Shown one piece after another: positions 33,030-44,890 of a stretch of DNA of 64,000 bases (the stretch's first letter is position 1; every line of letters starts with the position of its first letter). The position numbers and the translations under genes are program-made. Origin of the DNA: Loripinus fragilis (taxonomy: Eukaryota; Mollusca; Bivalvia; Lucinida; Lucinidae); the NCBI GenBank assembly GCA_964019695.1, contig OZ026518.1:85555950-85619949 (forward strand). The letters are read 5' to 3'. The notes under the pieces are model-generated. The model made no database searches. It had not been told where the DNA came from and saw nothing but the letters and a program-made list of their open reading frames with translations.

Positions 33030-34754
33030 CACGGGTGGTAAACCTAGGAACTACCACGAAATTGTGTTAACGTAATTTTGTTCCCAAGCCACATCCGGGA
33101 CACGTCGTGGTAGTTTCCAGGCCGAAAATTGGATAAAGAAAGGTTGGTGTCACTTTTATTTTTGTTTTATTTTACAACTTAGAACAAACAATGGTGAAAT
33201 CCGACAATGTGGTTCCGTGTAAGTATGTCTCAGCGTCCCCTCTAGCCCAAAATTTTGTTTGAAAAGTTATTTTCTTACTTTTGGTACGTGTTTCCCCACT
33301 GAGCATCGGACCAACTTTCCCCAAAGTTCGAAGGATTTTAGCCCATATCTGTCAAATTGAATGGAATTTGATATCATTTGACGATTGAAATGATAAAAAG
33401 ACCCTGAATAAACATTCCTGCACAGAAAAAAAATCTGAGCATTTACTCGTAAACGATTCATGTCCCGTTCGTCCTGTGTGGTAGTTTCCAGCTCATCGTG
33501 GTAGTTAAAATGCTATCGTGGTAGTTTCCAAGACTTTATAGGATACGTTTCTGAAGTGTTACAAAACATTATAGTGGTTGTTTGTTTCGCATGATAACCC
33601 TCGAACTCGTCAATTAATTACCACGGTAAACAAATAAACCACATTTCAACACCATGAGGAAGCTAAGCTGAGGACTCGAGATTCAATGTGATGCTTGACA
33701 GGTGGAGACCATGCCCTGGACTGCCAAACAACACCTCTGGAAATCTAAAGCAAAAGAAGGTCATCAGTTGAGCCGTGATGGACCAAGCAACAGACAAAAA
33801 AAATGATATAAAAAATTGCGTCACTCGCTACGTTGTTCCATGTTCAGTCAGCTTTAAGATAAAATGGCAGGCTAAGACTACTGGCCCAAAGTATTGTTAG
33901 TACTTGCGCTTCGGAAAAAAGGAAAATATCCTCGGGTTGGGACACTTTTTATATACATGCGAGTGTGACGATGAACGCCATGTTATTTGATAATCAAAAA
34001 GCATGTTTATTCAAAAACAAAAAGTTGTGAATATCCCTTCTTTTCATTCTTCTCATCATTTCAATGGCCAACTAAAATTAAAATTCAGGCAGTCGTCATT
34101 TGTTATCTGACAAAAGGTTATTTGAAAAGGTCTTCGTATGATAAGAGGAGTATTCAAGGTTCCGCCCGCACACCCTGTCTTTATAAAAATGAAGTAGCCC
34201 CTGAATAGTGGAAATCTGCTGATGCGAACTACTACTAAATTCCTACAAAGTTTTGGAAACTACTACAATAGCATTTTAACTACCACGATGAGCTGGAAAC
34301 TACCACACAGGACGAATGGAGCATGAATCGTTTACGAGTAAATGCTCAGATTTTTTTTCTGTGCAGGAATGTTTATTCAGGGTCTTTTTATCATTTCCAT
34401 CGTCAAATGATATCAAATTCCATTCAATTTGACAGATATGGGCTAAAATCCTTCGAACTTTGGGGAAAGTTGGTCCGATGCTCAGTGGGGAAACACGTAC
34501 CAAAAGAAAGAAAATAACTTTTCAAACAAAATTTTGGGCTAGAGGGGACGCTGAGACATACTTACACGGAACCACATTGTCGGATTTCACCATTGTTTGT
34601 TCTAAGTTGTAAAATAAAACAAAAATGAAAGTGACACCAACCTTTCTTTATCCAATTTTCGGCCTGGAAACTACCACGACGTATCCCGGATGTGGCTTGG
34701 GAACAAAATTACGTTAACACAATTTCGTGGTAGTTCCTAGGTTTACCACCCGTG
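33030..34754. mobile_element. Foldback transposon with ~510-bp inverted repeats and 5-bp TSD
   Basis: The ends are CACGGGTGGTAAACCTAGGA and its complement. The left arm (33030 to about 33542) and the right arm (about 34243-34754) are nearly identical inverted copies, separated by about 700 bp. The direct repeat CTGCT stands immediately outside both ends (33025-33029 and 34755-34759). Arms carry several CGTGGTAGTTTCCA-type words in both orientations. The centre (33543-34242) has no transposase I can recognise, so it is non-autonomous. The two mirrored 64-residue frames at 33267-33461 and 34323-34517 are the same DNA in the two arms. Confidence 0.93.
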
Positions 34755-34759
34755 CTGCT

Positions 34760-35790
34760 GCAACAGTAATGGCTTCAAGACAAGCGGGTGACCAACAGAC
34801 ACACACACAGATAACACCTAAGTGTAAAAATTTTACATCAGCGGACGACCTAAGCAGACGACACACAGGTAGGAAAGCATAAAATCACTAGCGGACCCTG
34901 GCAATGGCCCACCATAAAGTACAACAAACCACCGGTAGCAGACGACAATTAAATACATCGTACAAAAGTAAGCAGCAGACGCCCTAAGTAGAAGCATTTG
35001 AGTAACGTCACAAAAAATCACTCATAGCTTGTTGCTGGCGCATTGCATCAACAATTCAGATAATATAGCCGCTAACTGACACATTATTTTCACAATTACA
35101 AATCAAAAATAAATAAAATTATATTTACCATGAGAAAATCCCCTGCCAGAGAAGTGTCTCAGAACACAAAACACAAGAGCGACCTGCTCAACTACGACAC
35201 ACAAGACTGTAAAATTTTGAAGCGCCCAAAGCAATGTACATGCTTGTTATATGACTGCAGAGAATCCTTTCTCCTGATTGGCCCAGTTTGTCTTCATAAT
35301 TCTCTATGTCTACCTGAAAACTGGTCTGAACTGGCCAAGAAGTTGACATAGGATGAAAACCAGTCCAAACTAGTTTCCAGAAGTTAATATTTTTGACACT
35401 TCTGCAACATCGAGCTCTAGAGAGCTAAAATAGCATGGTGAGTATGAAACTAGCATGTGCTGCAGAAAAAGACATGGTTTGCTGTTACACCTCCCAACAG
35501 GTATATTAAAGACTTTAATGAATTTTAATAACTGTTTTTTTATGTGTTTGTTCATTATTCTTTGTTTGAATAAACAAAATGTAAAAAACAGTGTTTATGA
35601 TTAAATGTTACATTCTTTATTCAGAGAATTTAAATATACATTTCAAAAAACAAATTACTACATTAAAATACTATATCAGTTTAATTACAGTTGCTAAAAC
35701 TTGTTAGAAAGTCCTTTGATTGAATATGACTTCAACAACAAAAAAGTGAAAGTAGAAAATTTTCATTCACAGTTAAAGGGTCATATAACA
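34760..35790. other. Non-coding, nothing recognised
   Basis: Two related AGCAGACGAC/GGACGACC words near 34835-34950 are the only internal similarity noticed. Confidence 0.45.
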
Positions 35791-35942
35791 AAACAATTAT
35801 TGACTTCAATTTCGGCAGACATGAGGATTTATTCACCCTTTAAAGTGATATTCACCTCGGCCTTGCGGCCTCAGTGAATATCATTTTTTCGGGTAGATAA
35901 ATTCTCATGTCTACCAAAACTGAAGTCAATAATGGTATTATA
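35791..35942. mobile_element. Palindromic repeat, copy 1 (ATTGACTTCA...GTAGACATG type)
   Basis: AACAATTATTGACTTCAATT through GCAGACATGAG pairs with CTCATGTCTACC through TGAAGTCAATAATGG, around a GGCCTTGCGGCC centre. Diverged copies are at about 41700-41865 and 49755-49905. Confidence 0.82.
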
Positions 35943-36084
35943 TTATAATATTATATAATCTATAAATTAACATATTCTGATTGGCCCATATGCATATCCA
36001 CTCGAGTCTATATAACTACTTATTATATAATCTATAAATAAACATCTTCTGATTGGCCCAGATGCATATCCACCCGAGTCAATA

Positions 36085-36205
36085 AAACTACATATCGCAT
36101 GGTTTGCCGGTCGTGACGTTGCAAAGTACACGACACGAGGTAATATTGACCGGCTTACGGGAAATGACGTCAGAACGTCAAGTAATTTTGCATGGACGCG
36201 TAGTG
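36085..36205. repeat. Dispersed repeat shared with 49610-49710
   Basis: GCATGGTTTGCCGG(T/A)CGTGA, GTTGCAAAG, ACGAGGTAATA and GAAGTGACGTCAGAACGTC-like words occur in the same order at both places. In both cases a palindrome of the 35791 type is close by, so they may be parts of one element. The frame at 36104-36382 is over this repeat. Confidence 0.75.
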
Positions 36206-37085
36206 AAGGCGTATGAATATTATCAAACATGCATAGCAACAAAAACGTTCGAATTTTTCGGCTTTCTCAGCGAAGCGAGGAACGACACCCCAAATTTAAC
36301 CGCTTGTTGCACGAATGTCCCAAATCTTATTCTGTTAAAAATTGGCAACTTGTGTTCGTCGTTTGTTCAAGTTTTCCCATAGCGTATGATTTTTAATCTA
36401 CGACAACGCTCTTAAACAACGAGATGGGCGAAACGGCAAACTTGCAAGATGGATGTGACTGTAAAAAAAATGGTTCACGTTTGATATCAAATTTCTAATT
36501 TTTCGACTTGGTCCCGCTGTGGCATATATGTCATGAAAAAATATAGGGTTTCAACTACCAATGTGCCAATTTTTATCGAAATTCGTTCTGGAGACAAAAT
36601 TCGTTCCATTATCTTCGAGAGGTCATACGGTCTTCAAACGGTCAAACTTTCAAGATGGCGGAAAACGAGGATTGGGTGCGACTGGCAAAGCCAGTTCATA
36701 TCGCGCAAAACCAATCTAGACCACAATAAATGTATTAAAATTCAAATGAAAATAGAGATCTAGTTAATATATTGGATATCTAGGCCTTATTTACCTCGGA
36801 TAAATTCATGTTTCACTAATATTCCCAATCAATGACAACGTGATCTTTCCTGACCGTCTGGTTAATGACGACAACATCGATAAATAAATGACGTAAGCAA
36901 TCTTTTTTTAGTGCACACGGTATAGAAAGCCGTTCCTGTTGTCTTATTGATTTTCAATAATCTTGTTTGCAATCAGAAAATGTCTTGCACTATTCAAATA
37001 TAACCCGCAGATTGTTTCTATGGGGGTTGATAAAACTTGCGATAGTCCATTTTACACCCAATTATGCACTAATTAATACTTTACA
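36206..37085. other. Non-coding with short shared motif
   Basis: TTCGTTCTGGAGACAAAATTCG (near 36582) recurs as CGGTTCTGGAGACAAAAAACG near 41299. No gene is supported. Confidence 0.45.
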
Positions 37086-37089
37086 AACT

Positions 37090-37275
37090 ACTGATGAGGC
37101 CCTCCCAGGGAGGGAAGATGGTACCTGTTCCCTTGTTCCCCATATTTTCCCTGTTCCCCAATGTTCCCCTTCCCCTCAAAATTCATTGGGCCCTTTGTTC
37201 TTCTGTTACCCTGAGATGAATGCTCTTTTCCCCCTGTACCCCAACCCCTGGGAGGGCTTCAGTGATGGACCCCCC
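37090..37275. mobile_element. C-rich MITE (TGATGAGGCCCTCCCAGGG ends)
   Basis: TGATGAGGCCCTCCCAGGGA pairs with CCCCTGGGAGGGCTTCAGTG. The inside is rich in TTCCCC/TGTTCCCC. A relative in the opposite sense is at 40310-40525 (GGTGAGGCCTTCCATGGG ... GAGGGCCTCGATGG). Confidence 0.75.
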
Positions 37276-38376
37276 CCCCCCCCCCAAACAAAAAAATAAA
37301 ACAGACGTTGAATCAACATGAAAAAAGTATACCAAAACATATTTGATTTCATTTTCAGAACAGGTTATGTGTAAGCTACAACGTTGTTACATTCCCTATT
37401 ATTAAAAGTGACCCAGGGTTTTTTCTCTCTATTTAGGGAACATGACCCAATCCCCAGAATTGGGAATTTTTCGTGAGATGAACATAGTTTCATACAAATT
37501 GGGGAAAAACTCACACCATATATTATAATCAAATCAAACAAAACTTAGCTAATCAGAACATTTCAACATTATGAATGTAACAGGTACTTTTCATTGAGGC
37601 ATATTGTCACAAGATAGTGACATTTTTTGTTTCTTAAATTGGGAATATTCTCCTTAATATTGGAAAAACATACTTTTTTGCAATTGGGAACATGACTCAA
37701 AATTGGTCTTCAAAATGTGCCAAAGAATCCTGTTTAGTTTATCAGAAATATCAAGAAAACAATTACATCTGTATCACTATACACACTCTAGACAGATTTA
37801 CATTGCAAGACAAAGAATTTTCTGGTCCAAGTTACTGCCTGATTCTTTAAATAGGATGAATACCCATGCCCTAATCATACTTTAGTGTTTACCTGACCCC
37901 AACAAATACAAAAGTTATATGATCCAAATATCATATAAACATATGACACTGTATTTAGGGTGCTCTTTGAGACGGTTCTTTTGAGTACCCACAATATATG
38001 TTTGATTAAGAAATGATTCAATCACACATTAATAGTCTTATCTTGGGGATAGGTGCTTTGGGGAGGGAATGCTATAGAAAGTTGGGGTATAAAGTATCCT
38101 TCATAATAAGCATACTTAAATTCATTTAAATAGATGCATGTCTTTATTGTAAAAGACCTCCTAAATGAAAAGAAATCTACAAATATATTCTTCCTAGAGT
38201 TTGGTTTAACTCAAAATATGTGTTACACACCCTTTTTTTGGACAAAAACAAACTCAGTTTACTCTTTTATCATCTTAATCCTTTGCTTCATAGGCTATAT
38301 TTAGATCATGACATTATTTTCTATTTTAGACAACATTGGAAAAAATCAAGAAAATTGAAGCTAATTAGTCATGAAT
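37276..38376. other. Non-coding; contains first half of a 200-bp duplication
   Basis: 37958-38120 (TGAGACGGTTCTTTTGAGTA through CTTCATAATAAGCATA) recurs at 38755-38948. Otherwise AT-rich with no gene. Confidence 0.6.
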
Positions 38377-38448
38377 TTGAAAATATAATGGAAAATGGAG
38401 CATTTGCTCCAAAATAGCAAATGCTCCATTTTCCATATTATTTTCAAA
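38377..38448. repeat. 72-bp near-perfect hairpin
   Basis: TTTGAAAATATAATGGAAAA, TGGAGCATTTGCT, a loop of about 7 nt and the complement AGCAAATGCTCCATTTTCCA, TATTATTTTCAAA. At most one mismatch in 32-33 pairs. Confidence 0.92.
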
Positions 38449-38745
38449 TACATGATATTTCAAAGGTGTAAAAGGTTAAAGCTGGTTAGATCTTTCTCAA
38501 ATTTGATACCATAACTAGCTGGCATCAGTTTTTGATTCCTATGACCAATTTTGGGGGTCTCTGACTCTCATAAGCACTGTGTAAAACCAACAGATCATTG
38601 AGAAAAAAAAATAACAAAACAGACTTTATACTGATATAACAGGCTTATTCTGCAATTTGCAGTAATTGAAAGTAAACAAGTTATTTTGACATCTAATACT
38701 CTCATAGGGCCAGTTATCCATCAGTTTAAACATGTGTTTTGTGTG

Positions 38746-38782
38746 CTCAAAAGAACCGTCTCATCGAGACGGTTCTTTTGAG
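38746..38782. repeat. 37-bp perfect palindrome at a duplicated segment
   Basis: CTCAAAAGAACCGTCTC, spacer ATC, GAGACGGTTCTTTTGAG. The right arm begins the segment that is directly repeated at 37965. That copy lacks the full left arm. Confidence 0.95.
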
Positions 38783-38949
38783 TACCCACAACATATGTTT
38801 TGGTTGAGAAATAAGAAAATAAATTTAAATTACCCACTCTTATCTGGGGGCCTGAAGTCTCTTATAAATATTGGTGATAGATGCTGTGGGGAGGGGGGCT
38901 ATAGTAGCTTAAGGTATAAAGTACCATATTCTTCATAATAAGCATATAT

Positions 38950-40305
38950 ACTTTCGTACAAATCAAGTAACTATTTCAAAAATGAGGGAAATTGGTGTTC
39001 CAGACCAGCTGGCTTCATTCTGATTAACTGTAAATTTTACAGGAACTTTATTCTGTGTAAACAATCATCAGATCAGTTATCAGCTGATACTGTCATCCAG
39101 TTTTTGAAGTTCAAGGCCAATTAATGTTTGGGAGTCTAACTAAGATTCCTGTAAGACAGTTAAAAATTCTTATTTTGAATCCTTTATCATTGTTGGTTTA
39201 TAATAAGAACATGTCTGCTTATTACATGTATATAGTGGTTGGTATGCTGCAACTTGGAATACATACTTAAACCTCTTCAACTTTTTATCCAGATTGAAAG
39301 CAATCTCAGTCTACACTTTACAAAAATGATATTAATGAGGCCCAGCCAGTGGGGTTTGTGATATGTTACATAATGTTTACCTGCATACATTAGCCTGCTT
39401 CCCTTTCCCCAAGAAATAGTTATGTTTTCTTACTAAAGTTGTCTTTGTTCCAAGCCCCAAGCACCTCATTTTAAAAAAAATAAATAAAATGAAATAAAAA
39501 TAAAGCAAAAACATTTTTCTCTTATTTAGGGTTAGGTCTAGTTTGAAGGTTGAATATTGTATGATTCAATATTAATGATGTATTAATTGGGGTCTGGGTC
39601 ATACTGGGATGCTTTTATCAATAAATTGTATTTTAATTTCATATTTAATAGCAAAGTTCCCACTGACTCTGAAATAAGGGGTATACTGGATCCCATTTTC
39701 TTAGTTTTGTACACCTAAATAAAATGTGAGCTCTGCTATTAGGCTTTTTTTATAAAATTTACTTGGGGGGGGGGGGGGGAGTTTATGAATGGGTCAACTT
39801 TCTGTGAAATCAGATATATGAAGGGTTATTTTTGTATATGATTCGAATTGGGGTCGGTCTGAAAATACTGGCTCGCACACCCTTACCAAAATGACCCACA
39901 AAAAAGATAAAGTTAAGTAAACAAAAACAGAGATAATCCTTGCCCAAAATGATGATGGGCCCTTAAAATGGGCCAATGACCCATATATCCCATTCAAAGT
40001 CATGCAAATTTCAAAATTTCAATGGGCCTTTTAAAATTTTTATGGGCCCTTTGCAAAATTTGATGGGCCTAAGAATCCTTAAGTTAATATCCACATTAGA
40101 GCAAAATTCACATGAAATTTGAATAGAAATTTATATGGGGCCAAGCCAAAAGTAAAGTCCATTTTCTAAAAGCAATAAAACTTTCTCACAAAATGGATTA
40201 TGCCCATCCAGGATTATCCCTGCAAAAATAAAGAATATTGGGGAACAGCTAGGAAAAAAGAAGACATAAGAGCAAGAGGAGGATTGAGGGTTGGGTGTAG
40301 GTTAG
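38950..40305. other. Non-coding, AT-rich, poly-G run
   Basis: There is a poly-G run at 39763-39779. Words such as ATGGGCC recur between 39950 and 40070 (ATGATGGGCCC, AATGGGCC, ATGGGCCT), a short degenerate tandem. No gene is supported. Confidence 0.5.
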
Positions 40306-40309
40306 TAGT

Positions 40310-40525
40310 TGGTGAGGCCTTCCATGGGTTTTTGGAAACAGGGTAAAGGGGCATTTATTTCAAGGGAACAGAGGAGGTAAGTGCAACTTTTGAGGGGAAC
40401 AAGCAAACAAAGAAAATGTTGGGGAACATGGAACCAAGGAAAACAAATTTTCGATTTTAGGGGAACAATCAAGTTTATTTCAGCCCCCCCCCCCCCCCCC
40501 CGTGAGGGCCTCGATGGTAAGTGGA
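40310..40525. mobile_element. C-rich MITE relative of 37090-37275
   Basis: The sequence is the approximate reverse complement of 37090-37275, rich in GGGGAACA, with a poly-C run at 40484-40501. Confidence 0.7.
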
Positions 40526-40625
40526 TAATTCAGCCAAGGTACAGATATAACCATATAGTTCCTTCTGACATTGGGTGAGCCCGGGGGGGGGGGGGGGGGG
40601 CGGAGGGTGAGCTGTTGAATGGTCA

Positions 40626-40886
40626 ATGCATGCGCAGATCCAGATTTTTTTTCATGGAAGGGGGGGGGTCCAAGCCCAACGGCGAGAAAACAGCTTTGAT
40701 TTTTTTTATGTTTGTTTTGGGGTTTTTTAGTCCAAAATTTTCCGGGGATGCGGGGAGGGGTCCAACTATTTACGAGGGGGGTCCAAATGCTAATTTCAAT
40801 AGAATTTGATAGAACTTGTGATTTACCAGGGATGGGGTCCGGACTCCCTAACCCCCCCCCCCTCCCTCTGGATCTGCACATGCATG
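40626..40886. mobile_element. GC-rich MITE (CATGCGCAGATCCAG ends)
   Basis: GCATGCGCAGATCCAG at the left pairs with CTGGATCTGCACATGC at the right. The inside has G-runs and GGGGTCC blocks in both orientations. The 136-residue Pro/Gly-rich frame at 40480-40890 is read across this and the neighbouring poly-G/poly-C tracts and is not a gene. Confidence 0.82.
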
Positions 40887-41694
40887 ACATTTAAAGAATA
40901 AAGTCGAAAGGGGAAGAATCGGCAGCCCGGGAAGAAGGGAACATTTAAGATTTCTCATTTCAAAGTAACGGGAAAGCCCATTTTCAGGCGAACGAAACGA
41001 ATTAAAAATGAAATTTGCATACCTAGGATGCACCTCTGAGGCCCCAGAGATAAGGTATTTGAACATCACAGTTCTTCGCCATTTTACAGAAGAATATGTA
41101 TTGGCATTATTCCTTTAGAATCACATTTTAATAGATAAAACATATCTTTTACAACACGTTTACTCGTAATATTGTGACGTAAATATGGGACAACTTTGAC
41201 TAGTGACTACGTCATTTTAGAGCTTTGTCCCGCGTTTATACTCAGCTGAAAGATGGACGGGGCAAAGGTGAATATGTTTTAATTTATTTCATCAAAATCG
41301 GTTCTGGAGACAAAAAACGTTCCATTATATGCCAGAGCATATATTTCATTTCTGTTTTTAAGCGCCTGATGGTGGTGCATTTCAGAGCTTGATTTCGTTG
41401 CAAAGCAATATATCATTAAACACTTTCAAAAAAGGAAAATGGCGATTAAAGGTTGCAGAATCTAAATATATAGCGAAAATACACTGTCATTAATTACAAA
41501 TTAAGAATAAAGAGCGTTTAAAAAAGGGAATATTTGGCACCATTTTTCGGCCGCCATTTTGAGGGAATATTTTGCGTCGCGCATTTTTACAATTTTAAAA
41601 TACTTAAACTCAAAATACGCTCTTTGCGTTCCTACTGATCCGTAACGTCAACGTTTTTTATGGTCAAAAATGGCTGGAAATGCATAAAATACAT
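40887..41694. other. Non-coding with a shared 40-bp motif
   Basis: 41536-41580 (GGCACCATTTTTCGGCCGCC, ATTTTGAGGGAATATTTTGCG) matches part of 29443-29490. No gene is recognised. Confidence 0.5.
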
Positions 41695-41697
41695 TTA

Positions 41698-41868
41698 TTA
41701 TATAATAAAACAATTGTTGACTTATGTTTCGGTAGACATGGAGTGTTATTGAACAGTAAACTTAACCATATTGACCTCCGCTCCGCGTCGGTCAATATGA
41801 CGTTTACTGTTCAATAACACTCCATGTCTACTTCAACATAAGTCAATAATTGTATAATAACGAGCGCA
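41698..41868. mobile_element. Palindromic repeat, copy 2
   Basis: AAACAATTGTTGACTTATGT through GTAGACATGGAGTGTTATTG is complementary to CAATAACACTCCATGTCTAC through ACATAAGTCAATAATTG. The centre is CCGCTCCGCGTCGG. 41865-41915 follows with a GCGAAGC-rich palindrome (GCCACCTGCGAAGCAGGTGGC). Confidence 0.88.
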
Positions 41869-41919
41869 GCGAAGCCACCTGCGAAGCAGGTGGCGAAGCG
41901 AAGCTCGTACTATAGATAA

Positions 41920-43621
41920 CGCGAGTTACTCAGAATAGAGTGTATACTATGCAAAAAATTTGAGTGTCCACCGTAACTGGTTTTCCAAGTTTGTGCGCTA
42001 TTCTTTGTCGCTTAGTAAAAACCTGGAACCAAACGAATGACAGCTCTAGAGTTTCGTACTCAGAAACGGTACATGATTGGATTAATAAAAACGAATAATT
42101 AATATTCCTTACTCCGTGTTTTTATTCTAAACAAATAACACTGTCATGGCGTCTTTATCGAGTTTTCGTCCTTCGCGGTCCTTAATGCCATTAAACTTTA
42201 CTATCATATAGATCTAACCCAATAACATCGGTCAAAGACAGCTTAGAAAAGGGAAAATCGGACTAAAAACTACTGTTTTACGCACTGGGGGTAGGCGATA
42301 AATTGCACTGACATGACTGATGAATTGCAGTTGAAGTTATAATTCACCCGATAATTGTACGAGTAACTGGCCTTAAAAAATGTTTGATTTTTGAGGGCGG
42401 TAAAGAAAACAGGATTAATATGTATGCCCTATGATGCTTCTAAGTCCGTGAATTTATTTCATGGCTTCATCTAGCTGAGGCTCAATTTTGTGACAGGGCT
42501 ATATGCCTACGGAAGTCTTTGAATTTATGCGATACTTAGTTTTACCAGGTTTATAAAACAAGTTTTGTCTTCTATGAAAAATCAATTTTGGAATTAAGCG
42601 TTTATCCACTGTTGTAGTTCCAATTTCTATAAGCAATTGTTAAATACTTTGGTTCAAGTTGACTGAATATGAAACGTTAGTGATCACAGACTTCAAGAAG
42701 GTGTTGTTACTTGTGTTGCTTTTTCCTGTAGTCCTGTTGAATTCACGAAGTGAGAATACTTCCAATCATCCAATGGTGAGTTATATTTCTTCTGTTTTTA
42801 TAACAAATCAATAATCTGCAAGTATCCTGACACAAGAGAATTAGAAACGAAACTGGGCGATTTGATTTTGCGACAATCCCATGGTCAGAGCCCGGGTCAG
42901 GGAATTTGTAAAAATCCCATCCCACAGTCGAGGAATAAGAAGATTTCTTGTTCTCTGGACTGGCGCGAACTAGTGCAGTGTAGGTTAGTAATTTGTGGTA
43001 TTATCTGTCAAGAAAATAACAACAGTCAGTGAATCATTTACAATTTTGGGCTTATCCCTCGTTCACTAATTACCGGTGTATACTAACTACCGGTGTATTC
43101 CGTTTCCTCCAAATGACTTTCGTGTGAGTAATTACCATTTGGAATTTTCCACCCAACATTGTTTACAATACATTTTTCTCTTGTCATTACAGAAAAAAAA
43201 TGCAGAAATGTCGTTTGTGAGGGTGAATGACTCACTTCTTGTTTGTATAGTCCAAAATCATGATGCGGATTCGCCGTTATATATTATTGAAAAATATGTT
43301 TTCATTGAAAATAAATAAGAAATTGCCGTTGGAAAAGTGTGGAAGGTTTTGGCAGCCTGGTTCCCTGCGTAATGACTGAAAATGACGTCAAACTTTGTCT
43401 CAGCATATGGGTCACATTATACCCAAGTATGGCTGAAAGGTGTAGACGTAAAATAATCCACCTCTATTTTATCTTGTTTGTCTACGGTCTTCTGATGCAC
43501 TCTCTGGTTGGGCATTTCCCCAATATAGACTGTGTGATCTTTTTATGATTATGAAACATATTTTTGATGATTTTAGTGACCATGAATGAAAGAAAACACG
43601 TATTATCTTTGTAAAAACATT
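41920..43621. other. Non-coding, no supported exon
   Basis: A few splice-like contexts exist (for example TTTTTCCTGTAG before 42732 and a GTGAGT after 42776), but no protein similarity supports them. Confidence 0.45.
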
Positions 43622-43626
43622 GTAGT

Positions 43627-43969
43627 TAGTGTTTCCCACAGCCTGAAAAAGGGCAGGGTGCTGGCCAGAAAAAGGGCACTTTTGATGCGTGAATTTCACC
43701 CAAAAGGGCACTTTTGTTAGAACAGACTTTTCAAATGTGAGCTAGATATTTAAAAGGATTTTATGTCTGTTAAAAGGTTAGAATAGCTTCTAGTAGAGCA
43801 TAGGATTCATTGGGATAACAAAAAGTCATTTTATACAATAAAAATTAAAATATGACTTTTTATATTAAAATGAAAATAAGGGCAGGAGGGGGGAGATTTA
43901 GGGCAGGAGGGGGGAACTTTAGGGCAGCAGGGTGCTCCCCCCTGCTATTCCTCTTTATGGGAAACACTA
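43627..43969. mobile_element. 343-bp MITE with TAGTGTTTCCCA ends and 5-bp TSD
   Basis: The termini are TAGTGTTTCCCA and TGGGAAACACTA. GTAGT is directly repeated on both sides (43622-43626, 43970-43974). The inside is rich in GGGCA: three GGGCAGGAGGGGGGA-like units at 43880-43935 and AAAAGGGCACTTTTG twice near 43675-43715. It is non-coding. Confidence 0.9.
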
Positions 43970-43974
43970 GTAGT

Positions 43975-44750
43975 GTTGACTTATATTTTTTCACCTACAT
44001 TAAAAAGTGGTATACCTCTCAAAAACAGGCAAAGAAAATATAATAAACTTTCAAACAGGTCCTTTACTGCTATCACTTTGAAGGTCACTAATTGTTTCAA
44101 TATAGAAACCCATCACATTTAGAGTTTTCTACCTAGATAATTTTCTAGAGCATTTATTTACACATACACCGGTAATTAGTAACAACGGACGTTCAAAATA
44201 TCGGCTAGGGTAGCCCAATATAAATTAAGTTTTCAGCAAGTTAAACTTTAGTTTGAAGCATATATCGTTTGTTTCAATTGAAAGAATGAATGATCAGTTT
44301 AACAAGATGTAACTCATTGGTTTCCGTAAAATTGTTTGCTTTATAGCCTGTCTTAAACAGTTAGTACAACGGTAATTAGTAACACCAGTGTATGGGTCCT
44401 GGGACTTGCTGTTTCCAATATCAATGAGTCCCAACTGCAAACTTATGAGTCCAAACCACTATTTTTAATGACAAGTCTGCAATACTATTGCATCCCGGGA
44501 CTCGCTGGGACTCGCTGAAACAAAAACTTATGCGCAAAAGATGCAGGATGGGCAGGTAACAGAATCACTGAACAGTGTTTCACCTAAATATTTCTAACAA
44601 AAATCTTTACTGCCTTGCACATTAAAACGATACCTCAGGATAGTTTAGTCTCTTAAGGCTGCAACTCGTCAATACAATTGAGCTCTTTTCCTTTGATAAC
44701 TGAATAGCCGTGTGTTTTGAAAGGTGACCCAAATTTGGTAATTATCGCGA
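43975..44750. other. Non-coding, nothing recognised
   Basis: There is a short GGGACTCGCT direct repeat near 44500. No gene is supported. Confidence 0.45.
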
Positions 44751-44751
44751 A

Positions 44752-44890
44752 TCTGGGATGTTTTGCCCCCAAACCATTTCCTCCCCTAGTATTTTTGCCC
44801 CGAGACGTTTCCCCTCCGGTCGTTTCGCCCCCGCTAGTCATTTCTCCCCACTAGTAGTTACGCCCCCCTCCCCCCATAGTAGATTTGCCC
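44752..44890. repeat. C-rich minisatellite (TTTCGCCCCC units)
   Basis: About nine short irregular units of TTTTGCCCC / GTTTCGCCCCC / ATTTCTCCCC separated by CTAGTA-like spacers. The 144-residue plus-strand frame starting here and the Thr/Gly-rich minus frame are composition artefacts. Confidence 0.85.

Noticed and set aside
40480..40890. 136-residue Pro/Gly-rich minus-strand frame
   Set aside because: Lies across poly-G/poly-C tracts and a GC-rich MITE; composition artefact.
42720..42780. Mini-exon between GTAG and GTGAGT
   Set aside because: Too short, no homology, no neighbouring exon in phase.
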